A stretch of 5,179 nt of DNA, taken from contig JAMCTO010000019.1 of the NCBI GenBank assembly GCA_023381095.1, positions 1-5,179 of the forward strand, in the 5' to 3' direction. The position numbers and the translations under genes were made by a program. A model generated the notes under the pieces. It made no database searches, was not told the origin of the DNA, and was given only the letters and a program-made list of their open reading frames with translations. Shown here piece after piece: positions 1 to 5,179 of the stretch. Within the stretch, counting starts at the first letter, position 1, and each line of letters starts with the position of its first letter. The stretch comes from Bacillota bacterium (lineage in GTDB: Bacteria > Bacillota > Sulfobacillia > Sulfobacillales > Sulfobacillaceae).

Positions 1-2
1 GG

Positions 3-401
3 GACGGTGTGGAACTGGCGGTGCCGGGTTCGGTTTTGTGGGATACCCTGGCGCCGTCGAATATGGAGAATACCGTTATTGTGGGCTGGGTATTCTCACG
101 CTACTCCCGGCATCTGCTTGAATGGATGGAAGATGCAGCGCAAAACGGAATCCGCGTGGCGGCCTTGACAGACCGCTTTATGTCCCCGGTTATGGCTTTT
201 GCCGATCCTGTTTTGGTCGTTCCTGTGGCCAACGCTTCACTGTTTGACTCTTATGCAGCTCCCATGTTTGTGATGAATTATCTCGTCCGACAAGTCGCCC
301 GGCGTCTTCCTGAGGTCGAAATCAGGCTGGAACAATTGGAAGCCAGGGACCAGCGTTTGGAGGTATATTGGACCAGGCGTTCCACCAAGCCGAAGGAGTG
401 A
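3..401 (+). CDS. RpiR/MurR-family transcriptional regulator, C-terminal SIS domain (5' truncated by window)
   Basis: The frame is open from the window edge (first whole codon at 3) to TGA at 399-401, giving 132 residues, so the N-terminus lies outside. What is visible is a SIS (sugar isomerase) fold. A strand VIVGWVFSRYSR corresponds to the family's ligand loop. A helix and the strand RVAALTDRFMSPVMAFAD correspond to the usual 'viaiTDsplSplarlAD' segment. VLVVPVANASLFDSY and a helix APMFVMNYLVRQVARR follow. RpiR-family proteins carry an N-terminal helix-turn-helix and sense a small ligand through the SIS domain; the HTH part is not in the window. The stop lies 5 nt before the next start, so the regulator is probably co-transcribed with the catabolic genes and is the obvious candidate to control them. 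The GTG at 9 is not a credible start because it lies inside the domain. The family call is firm; the ligand is unknown. Confidence 0.85.
   Translation, partial: DGVELAVPGSVLWDTLAPSNMENTVIVGWVFSRYSRHLLEWMEDAAQNGIRVAALTDRFMSPVMAFADPVLVVPVANASLFDSYAAPMFVMNYLVRQVARRLPEVEIRLEQLEARDQRLEVYWTRRSTKPKE
392..398 (+). promoter_or_regulatory. Ribosome binding site of the M20 amidase gene
   Basis: GAAGGAG lies 8 nt before ATG at 407 and overlaps the last codons of the regulator gene. It decides the start: the longer reading from TTG at 368 would lie largely inside the regulator's 3' end and has no comparable site. The overlap suggests translational coupling. Confidence 0.75.
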
Positions 402-406
402 CAGCA

Positions 407-1642
407 ATGGACCGAATCTTGGAATTTTCACGATTACACGAGCGTGTGGAAGCACTCGCAAAGATTGGGAGGGATCCTGTCGCCGGAATCACCCGCCCCT
501 TCGGCAGTGCGGGCGAACGAGAGGCACGGGAATGGTTCCTAGAAGAAGCTCGTAGGGCACATTTTGAAACTTCGACTGATGTGGCCGGAAACATCTGGGC
601 TTTATATCCCGGCCAGTATCCGGACATTTTGGCTGTAGGCTCACATCTGGATACCGTGACTCGCGGGGGCGCGTACGATGGGGCGCTAGGAGTGATATTG
701 GGGCTCGAAAGCATCCAGACATTACGTGAAAGGAATTATCACCCCCGCCATACCTTAGGCGTACTCGTTCTTAGCGGTGAGGAACCGAATTCGTTTCGTC
801 TTTCCACGTTGGGAAGCCGATTGCTTGCCGGTATGTTGGCTTTTGAGGATATTGAAGACATTCGCGATGATCAGGGACTGTTGTTGAGAGATGCTCTTAA
901 GCTGGCCAATGCTCCCTCGGGAAATTATCGAGATGTGAGTATTTCGCGGATTCGGGGATTTATCGAACCGCATATCGAACAAGGGGACCGGCTCAAGGAA
1001 ATGGATGCGCCACTGGCTGTGGTCACAACAATTACCGGCATTGTGCGACACGCCATCACGATTATCGGTGAGCAAAACCATGCCGGGACTACGACTTGGG
1101 AGAAACGGCGGGATGCACTTCAAACTTTTGTGAGAACTATGGATCTCTTTCAAAGATTACGGGCTCAATATTCGGATGAGGTGCGAGGTACGGTTGGTTA
1201 TGTGAATGTGTTTCCAAATTCGGTGAACATTGTTCCTTCTCAAGTCGAGTTTATTGTGGAATGGCGCTCGCCTCGTTCATCTCTTTTACATTCCGTGGCC
1301 CAGACATTCTGGGATCAGGTTCAGGCCCAGATTCACGAAACGGGTCTTAAGGTGAGTCGAACAGCGATTCTCTCGCAAGACCCCGTGGTCATGGATTCAC
1401 ATATGCAAAATTTATTGCATCAAGGCATTGAAAGCCACCACGAACGGCACCCGGATTTGGTGAGTTGGGCCGGTCATGATGCGGTGCATCTGGCTAAAAG
1501 AGTACCGGCCGGCATGTTGTTTATCCGTAGCAACGGCAAAAGCCATTGTGCGGATGAAGGTTGTGATTTGGTCGATATGGCCACGGCCCTTAGGGTGTTG
1601 ATAACGGTATTGGGCCGGTGGGACCAAAATGAGAGCGTCTAA
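407..1642 (+). CDS. M20-family zinc amidase, N-carbamoyl-L-amino acid hydrolase / allantoate amidohydrolase type
   Basis: The protein has 411 residues, the usual length for this family (HyuC/AmaB/AllC), and shows no signal peptide, so it is cytosolic. Family motifs occur in order. GSHLDTVTRGGAYDG carries metal ligands His80 and Asp91, and SGEE carries the catalytic and ligand pair Glu125/Glu126. EPHIEQG contains His189. NHAGTT (His225) lies in the lid/dimerisation domain, about 195-310, followed by FPNSVNIVPSQVEF and WR (Arg287). GHD is at 356-358 and the last metal ligand is in KSH (His380). These enzymes cleave the N-carbamoyl group (some also N-formyl) from amino acids, or hydrolyse allantoate. 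The usual EEGxRF is EEPNSF here. Beside a urocanase homologue, N-carbamoyl- or N-formyl-glutamate is a plausible substrate, so it may stand in for HutG. That is inference; the fold and chemistry class are well supported. Confidence 0.88.
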   Translation: MDRILEFSRLHERVEALAKIGRDPVAGITRPFGSAGEREAREWFLEEARRAHFETSTDVAGNIWALYPGQYPDILAVGSHLDTVTRGGAYDGALGVILGLESIQTLRERNYHPRHTLGVLVLSGEEPNSFRLSTLGSRLLAGMLAFEDIEDIRDDQGLLLRDALKLANAPSGNYRDVSISRIRGFIEPHIEQGDRLKEMDAPLAVVTTITGIVRHAITIIGEQNHAGTTTWEKRRDALQTFVRTMDLFQRLRAQYSDEVRGTVGYVNVFPNSVNIVPSQVEFIVEWRSPRSSLLHSVAQTFWDQVQAQIHETGLKVSRTAILSQDPVVMDSHMQNLLHQGIESHHERHPDLVSWAGHDAVHLAKRVPAGMLFIRSNGKSHCADEGCDLVDMATALRVLITVLGRWDQNESV

Positions 1643-1651
1643 GTGTTCGAC

Positions 1652-1655
1652 AGGA
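1652..1655 (+). promoter_or_regulatory. Ribosome binding site of the amidohydrolase gene
   Basis: AGGA (in context AGGAAGTGAG) lies 9 nt before ATG at 1665. It favours that start over the in-frame ATG at 1629, which sits inside the end of the M20 gene and has only a weak purine stretch before it. Confidence 0.6.
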
Positions 1656-1664
1656 AGTGAGAAC

Positions 1665-2990
1665 ATGTTAAAGGCCTATCAGCCGACGTGGATGAGGATC
1701 AACAATGAATTTGTTCAAAACTATACACTGGTGATTGGCGACGACACGGGACGTATTGTCGCTGTGGGTCCGACTGAGACGGTGATGGCGCAATATCCGG
1801 GGATAGTCACAGAAAAGTGGCCGAACATGGCCTTGGTTCCCGGTACCGTGAATACACACAGCCATTCTTTTCAACACTTGTTGCGCGGGCTTGGGGTTGA
1901 TCAACCCTTTTTGGTGTGGCGAGAGCAAGCATTATATCGAGTGACGCCTCATTTGCACACCCAGGCGTTGTATTTAGGAGCCAAGCTGGCCTTCAGTGAA
2001 ATGGTTTTGCAGGGCATCACCACAGTCGTCGATTTTTTCTATTTACATGATCACGGCATCGATAACGACTTAGCAATAATTCAGGCGGCGCAAGAGGTGG
2101 GGATTCGTTTGGTACTCGCCCGAACTTTTTATGACTGGGAGGGGGCTCCCGAGAGTTATCGGGAAACGCCTGAAGAGGCAGTGGCTCGAACAGAGACCCT
2201 GGCCGCTCGTTATCGGAACAACCCCATGGTGAGCATTCACCCGGCACCACACAGTGTCCACGGAGCATCCGACGCCATGATTGAAGCCGCCGTGACATTG
2301 GCCCGCGATCTTAACACACCTTATCACATGCATATCGCGGAAGAACGATTCGAAATCGAGGAACAGCGGGCAAAAAATGGACTGAGTCCTGTAGAACATT
2401 TGGCGCAACTGGAGGCGCTTGACTCGTCGCTGATTGCTGTGCATCTTACCTGGGCCACTGCCCAAGATGCCGCTCTATTGGGACAAGCGTCGGCTAATCT
2501 GGCTTATTGCCCGTCTAGCAACATGTTTTTGGCAGATGGAGTGACCCCCCTGAGGATGTTAAGGACGGCGGGGGTAGAGGTGGCATTGGGCAGTGACGGC
2601 GGATGCAGTAATAACCGTGCCAGTGTGTATGAGGAGATGCGCATGGCCGCCTTAGTCCAAAAAGTTGACAGCTTGGATGCCACGGTATTGACTCATCAAG
2701 ACGTGTGGAAAATGGGAACGGAACAGGGGGCCAGGATGTTGCGCCTGGATGCCGGAACATTAGAGGAAAATAGGCTGGCCGATTTTGTCGGAATCGATTT
2801 GACCCATCTTTCCTTGCTGCCGTGGTCACAAGAAACCTTGTTGGCCAATATCGTTTATTCCATGAGTCCTGCCGCTGTTCAAAATGTGGTGGTGGCAGGG
2901 CGAGTGATTGTTAAGGGAGGAGAACTGCAGACACAAGATACGGCAGCGCTCTTCCAAAACATTCAACAACTCCGGGAACAATGGATGTAA
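1665..2990 (+). CDS. Metal-dependent amidohydrolase, COG0402 deaminase/chlorohydrolase group (possible formimidoylglutamate deiminase-like or desulfhydrase role)
   Basis: The protein has 441 residues from ATG 1665. A short N-terminal beta domain (1-58) leads to VPGTVNTHSHSFQHLLRG with metal ligands His65 and His67. The TIM barrel then shows PAPHSVHG (His196), HMHIAEE (His223 ligand, Glu226 catalytic), AVHLTW (His260) and ALGSDGG (Asp311). The C-terminus, ADFVGID...VVVAGRVIVKGGEL, returns to the beta domain. This is the mononuclear zinc/iron set of the SAH/MTA deaminase, guanine deaminase, TrzA/TrzN and HutF group. HSHSFQ and DFFYLHDHG recall HutF, which turns formiminoglutamate into N-formylglutamate. 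SDGGCSNNRASVYEEMRMAALVQK is closer to MtaD-type deaminases. The first motif does not look like imidazolonepropionase (HutI). Its position between an N-acyl-amino-acid amidase and a urocanase homologue suggests it acts on a ring or open-chain product of the (thio)urocanate route. The family is firm, the substrate open. Confidence 0.85.
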   Translation: MLKAYQPTWMRINNEFVQNYTLVIGDDTGRIVAVGPTETVMAQYPGIVTEKWPNMALVPGTVNTHSHSFQHLLRGLGVDQPFLVWREQALYRVTPHLHTQALYLGAKLAFSEMVLQGITTVVDFFYLHDHGIDNDLAIIQAAQEVGIRLVLARTFYDWEGAPESYRETPEEAVARTETLAARYRNNPMVSIHPAPHSVHGASDAMIEAAVTLARDLNTPYHMHIAEERFEIEEQRAKNGLSPVEHLAQLEALDSSLIAVHLTWATAQDAALLGQASANLAYCPSSNMFLADGVTPLRMLRTAGVEVALGSDGGCSNNRASVYEEMRMAALVQKVDSLDATVLTHQDVWKMGTEQGARMLRLDAGTLEENRLADFVGIDLTHLSLLPWSQETLLANIVYSMSPAAVQNVVVAGRVIVKGGELQTQDTAALFQNIQQLREQWM

Positions 2991-3027
2991 TGGCTTGTCG
3001 CTCTGTCGCTCACCAATGAATCAATAT

Positions 3028-3034
3028 GAGGAGG
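3028..3034 (+). promoter_or_regulatory. Strong ribosome binding site of the urocanase homologue
   Basis: GAGGAGG lies 7 nt before ATG at 3042, in a 51-nt intergenic gap (2991-3041). The gap shows no hairpin or convincing promoter, so the gene is probably read through from upstream with its own strong initiation site. Confidence 0.75.
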
Positions 3035-3041
3035 TCAGATC

Positions 3042-4736
3042 ATGGTGGATTTCAGCAAGCATGAAGGAATTCAAGCTCCCAGCGGTCCAACCTTGCATTG
3101 CAAGGGATGGGGTCAAGAAGCAGCCCTAAGGATGTTAATGAATAATCTGGACGCTCGAGTCGGTGAAAATCCTCGAGAGCGCATCGTTTATGGGGGACGA
3201 GGACGGGCGGCTCGCTCTTGGCCGGCCTATGACAAAATTGTGGACAGTCTCATGAGTCTGGAAAATGACGAAACGTTGTTGATTCAATCGGGAAAACCGG
3301 TGGGGATTTTCAAAACGCAGAGTCAAGCACCTCGGGTCTTGATTGCCAATGCCAACCTTGTGGGAAAGTGGGCGACATTGGAAGAGTTTGATCGCCTGGA
3401 GAAAAAAGGGTTGACTATGTTCGGGCAAATGACAGCGGGGTCTTGGATTTATATCGGCAGTCAAGGGGTTATTCAAGGCACCTTTGAGACCCTGGCGGCC
3501 TTGGCGGCCAAACATTTCGACGGAACCTTGCGGGGCAAGCTTTATGTCTCGGCCGGACTCGGAGGGATGGGAGCGGCCCAGCCTTTGGCCGCCAAAATGT
3601 TGGATGGTGTCGCTTTGATTGCGGAAATTGATGATCAAAGAATTCAAAAGAGACTCGATTCCGGTTATTTGGACGTGGCCTATGAAAGTATTGAGCGCGC
3701 GGTCAATGACGCTTTGGCAGCCAAGAGAGAAAAGAAATCCATATCTTTGGGCGTTCACTGCCATGCCAATGAATTATTGCAGTACTTGATTCAACGCCAT
3801 ATTGTTCCGGATGTGCTGTCCGATCAAACCGCCGCGCACGATCCTTTGATCGGATATATCCCGGACGAACAAAATGTCGATCAGGCCCGGGTATTGCGAC
3901 ACCAGGACCCAACCACCTATCTTCACATGGCGAGACATTCCATCGCCCAGCATGTGCGGCATATGCTGGTTTTGCAACAGCAAGGAGCCCGGGCCTTCGA
4001 CTATGGCAACAACATCCGCCGAGAGGCCTTTGATCAAGGAGTGACGGATGCTTTCGAGATCTCTGGATATGTTCCGGCATATATTCGGGACTTGTTTAAT
4101 GCGGGCAAGGGACCCTTCCGGTGGGCGGTGTTGTCCGGTAAACCCGAAGAGATTTTCAAGCTGGATGCCTTAGCATTAGAGATGTTTGGGGATAATCCTT
4201 TACTGACCCGATGGTTCACACTTGCCCAAAAGTATATCCACTTTCAGGGTCTCCCGGCTCGAATTGCCTATATGGGGCTCGGTGAGCGGGATCGATTTGC
4301 CGTAAAGGTTAACGAATGGGTCGCTCAGGGTGTGTTGTCGGCACCCGTCGTATTTGGCCGAGATCATCACGATACCGGTTCGGTCGCTTCTCCTTATCGC
4401 GAAACCGAAGCGATGCGAGACGGTTCGGATGCCATTGCCGATTGGCCCATTCTCAATGCGTTACTGAATACAGCATCAGGCGCTCACTGGGTTTCCTTTC
4501 ATCATGGTGGAGGGACGGGAATCGGATATGCCTTGCATGCGGGGGCAGTGGTGGTAGCCGACGGCAGTGAAGACAGTCGAGGACGCTTATCTCGTGTGTT
4601 CTTTAATGATCCCGGCATTGGTGTGATCCGTCACGCGGACGCGGGCTATGACGTGGCTGTCAAGACCATGGCGGACCACAAGGATCGCATGCGAGCGCCC
4701 TTTGTGGGACCGGATACCAATATTCCGATGGAATAG
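3042..4736 (+). CDS. hutU: Urocanate hydratase family protein with atypical active site
   Basis: The protein has 564 residues; typical urocanases have about 550-560. These cytosolic enzymes use tightly bound NAD+ as an electrophile to add water to urocanate, giving imidazolonepropionate. Expected NAD contacts are present: YGG (Gly51-Gly52), GQM (Gln129), GGMG (174-177), Glu195, Arg200, QTAAH (262-266), GYIP (Tyr272-Ile273), DYGNN (Tyr321) and HHGGG (Gly491). Long stretches are classical, such as LLIQSGKPVGIF, MTAGSWIYIGSQGV and RETEAMRDGSDA. Some key positions deviate. LPARIAYMGLGER has Ala409 where the family has the active-site Cys (Cys410 in Pseudomonas putida numbering). The GNA motif reads CHA, so His241 replaces the NAD-contacting Asn. 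DHLDCGSVASPN reads DHHDTGSVASPY. The frame is intact, so this looks like a functional divergent member, perhaps acting on a related substrate such as thiourocanate. The symbol denotes family membership, not proven activity. Confidence 0.9.
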   Translation: MVDFSKHEGIQAPSGPTLHCKGWGQEAALRMLMNNLDARVGENPRERIVYGGRGRAARSWPAYDKIVDSLMSLENDETLLIQSGKPVGIFKTQSQAPRVLIANANLVGKWATLEEFDRLEKKGLTMFGQMTAGSWIYIGSQGVIQGTFETLAALAAKHFDGTLRGKLYVSAGLGGMGAAQPLAAKMLDGVALIAEIDDQRIQKRLDSGYLDVAYESIERAVNDALAAKREKKSISLGVHCHANELLQYLIQRHIVPDVLSDQTAAHDPLIGYIPDEQNVDQARVLRHQDPTTYLHMARHSIAQHVRHMLVLQQQGARAFDYGNNIRREAFDQGVTDAFEISGYVPAYIRDLFNAGKGPFRWAVLSGKPEEIFKLDALALEMFGDNPLLTRWFTLAQKYIHFQGLPARIAYMGLGERDRFAVKVNEWVAQGVLSAPVVFGRDHHDTGSVASPYRETEAMRDGSDAIADWPILNALLNTASGAHWVSFHHGGGTGIGYALHAGAVVVADGSEDSRGRLSRVFFNDPGIGVIRHADAGYDVAVKTMADHKDRMRAPFVGPDTNIPME

Positions 4737-4743
4737 ATAATTG

Positions 4744-4759
4744 TTACGTCTAGACGTAA
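4744..4759. repeat. Perfect 16-bp palindrome after the urocanase stop
   Basis: TTACGTCTAGACGTAA is identical to its reverse complement and begins 7 nt after the stop codon, 42 nt before the terminator stem. It has no loop and no T-run, so it is not itself a good terminator. It could be a binding site for a dimeric DNA-binding protein or a 3'-UTR element; no function can be assigned. Confidence 0.6.
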
Positions 4760-4801
4760 AGTGTCTCGGTATCGGCTCTAAGATGTGCCATGCTAAACGA
4801 T

Positions 4802-4840
4802 CCGGAAACCGTGTGTCCCGTACCCGGTTTCCGGCTTTTT
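4802..4840 (+). terminator. Rho-independent terminator of the operon
   Basis: CCGGAAACCG (4802-4811) pairs with CGGTTTCCGG (4825-4834), a perfect 10-bp stem with a 13-nt loop, followed by CTTTTT (4835-4840). It sits 65 nt after the urocanase stop codon. There is no T-run on the opposite strand, so it appears to work only for + strand transcription. Confidence 0.9.
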
Positions 4841-4873
4841 GGTGTTGAGCAGAAAGTCCTTGTCTTCTATTGA

Positions 4874-5104
4874 TCACACTCGGGCGTTCTTGGGGCAATC
4901 GACCAAGGCGTGAACGAATTGCGGTTTAGGTTTCTCAAGCAATCCAGTCGAGACGGGGAAACAGGTGTTGAGAATGCCTTGTCTCTGCAGCCACTGTCGC
5001 AATTTCTCGGCATTTCGGACAAAAGAATGAGGGAACAAAAATATCCGGTGAATCGCGGGATGATCCGCTAGAGTCGCGGATGACAGCGGATAATAATTGA
5101 GGGA
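4874..5104 (-). pseudogene. Possible 3' remnant of an unrecognised gene, cut by the IS right end
   Basis: On the - strand a frame reads 76 residues from the putative element boundary (5104) to TGA at 4874-4876, with no credible start or ribosome site. It continues open into the element end until TAA at 5177-5179. The peptide looks protein-like: LADHPAIHRIFLFPHSFVR, then a charged helix NAEKLRQWLQRQGI, then STGLLEKPKPQFVHALVDCP near the C-terminus. It has two Cys (about residues 48 and 70 counted from the boundary). I do not recognise the family. It could be the C-terminal part of a gene interrupted by the insertion, or a chance frame. It converges with the operon, and the terminator lies between them. 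The remaining bases, 4841-4873, show nothing I can name. Confidence 0.35.
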
Positions 5105-5179
5105 TTGACACTCTCCTCCCTGACGGGAGGGGATTCTTGCGAGGAACCGGCTGACGTCAGCTTTACTCGCAAAGGGTTA
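5105..5179 (-). mobile_element. Right end of an IS200/IS605 (TnpB-type) element, continuing beyond the window
   Basis: Read on the - strand, this segment ends in a stem-loop (CCTCCC 5115-5120 with GGGAGG 5125-5130, loop TGAC on the + strand), followed by AGTGTCAA. The pattern 'GCAAGAATCCCC - hairpin - TCAA' is typical of the 3' ends of IS605-group elements carrying tnpB. The boundary is placed after TCAA, at 5104/5105. The element body and any tnpA or tnpB would lie to the right of 5179; no transposase codons are identified inside the window. The call is based on recalled resemblance of the end and its structure, not on a search. Confidence 0.7.
5105..5179 (-). ncRNA. Putative omega-RNA (TnpB guide RNA) scaffold, 3' part
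   Basis: On the - strand three pairings follow one another. TTGCGAG (5172-5166) pairs with CTCGCAA (5143-5137) as a 7-bp stem. Inside it is the palindrome GCTGACGTCAGC (5161-5150), which can form a 4-bp hairpin with loop ACGT. The terminal CCTCCC/GGGAGG hairpin (5130-5115) comes next. The scaffold would end at GTGTCAA (5105). The following flank, beginning TCCCTCAATTATTATCCG and read leftward from 5104, would be the guide. TnpB uses such RNAs from the element's right end to cut the matching empty site. Whether this one is expressed, or has a partner TnpB, cannot be seen. Confidence 0.5.

Noticed and set aside
368..406. Upstream TTG start for the M20 amidase
   Set aside because: It would overlap the regulator by 34 nt and add residues that do not look like family sequence. 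GAAGGAG at 392-398 points to ATG 407.
1629..1664. Upstream ATG for the amidohydrolase
   Set aside because: It overlaps the end of the M20 gene, has a weaker ribosome site, and adds 12 residues outside the family fold. AGGA at 1652-1655 supports ATG 1665.
2908..3129. Small + strand frame overlapping the end of the amidohydrolase and the start of the urocanase gene
   Set aside because: It has a low-quality composition, no dedicated ribosome site, and is contradicted by the two flanking well-supported genes.
3135..3764. Long 209-residue open frame on the - strand
   Set aside because: It lies wholly inside the urocanase homologue, whose reading is certain from many family motifs. The antisense peptide has no recognisable features.
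4587..4898. 103-residue - strand frame across the urocanase 3' end and the terminator
   Set aside because: Much of it is antisense to the urocanase gene, and the rest runs through the terminator hairpin; nothing in it looks like a protein family.
5105..5110. TTGACA resembling a -35 promoter box
   Set aside because: It coincides with the inferred end of the IS element. At the expected spacing there is only the GC-rich hairpin, with no -10 box.
1..5179. CRISPR arrays, tRNA and rRNA genes, riboswitches
   Set aside because: I saw no regularly spaced repeats, no tRNA-like cloverleaf or CCA ends, and no conserved rRNA segments. Gaps between operon genes are too short for a riboswitch.

Overview
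The window holds the 3' part of a catabolic operon on the + strand, followed by a terminator and what looks like the right end of an IS200/IS605-type element on the - strand. Strong Shine-Dalgarno sequences (GAAGGAG, GAGGAGG), moderate G+C, tight gene packing and protein style suggest a Firmicutes-type bacterium. A thermophilic or acidophilic Sulfobacillus-like lineage is my guess, but nothing in the window proves it.

Layout. (1) 3-401, the C-terminal SIS domain of an RpiR/MurR-family regulator, cut by the window edge. (2) 407-1642, an M20 zinc amidase of the carbamoylase/allantoate amidohydrolase type. (3) 1665-2990, a metal-dependent amidohydrolase of the COG0402 deaminase/chlorohydrolase group. 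(4) 3042-4736, a full-length urocanate hydratase homologue. Gaps are 5, 22 and 51 nt, with no terminator between genes, so the four genes probably form one transcription unit. It ends in a clear rho-independent terminator at 4802-4840. A perfect 16-bp palindrome lies just after the urocanase stop codon.

Distal part. On the - strand, 4874-5104 is an open frame without a start. It runs into an omega-RNA-like right end at 5105-5179, with two nested or adjacent hairpins ending in GTGTCAA. The element body, presumably with tnpB, would lie to the right of the window. The open frame may be the 3' remnant of a gene interrupted by the insertion.

How the genes may work together. The default reading is histidine/urocanate degradation: urocanase, then an amidohydrolase, then an N-acyl-glutamate amidase. 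However, HutH, HutI and a classical HutG are not seen here. The urocanase has Ala where the family's active-site Cys is expected, and His where an NAD-contacting Asn is expected. The M20 enzyme is of the N-carbamoyl-amino-acid type. This combination fits a variant route such as thiourocanate (ergothioneine) degradation through hydantoin-5-propionate and N-carbamoyl-glutamate to glutamate. That is an inference and is the main item for follow-up.
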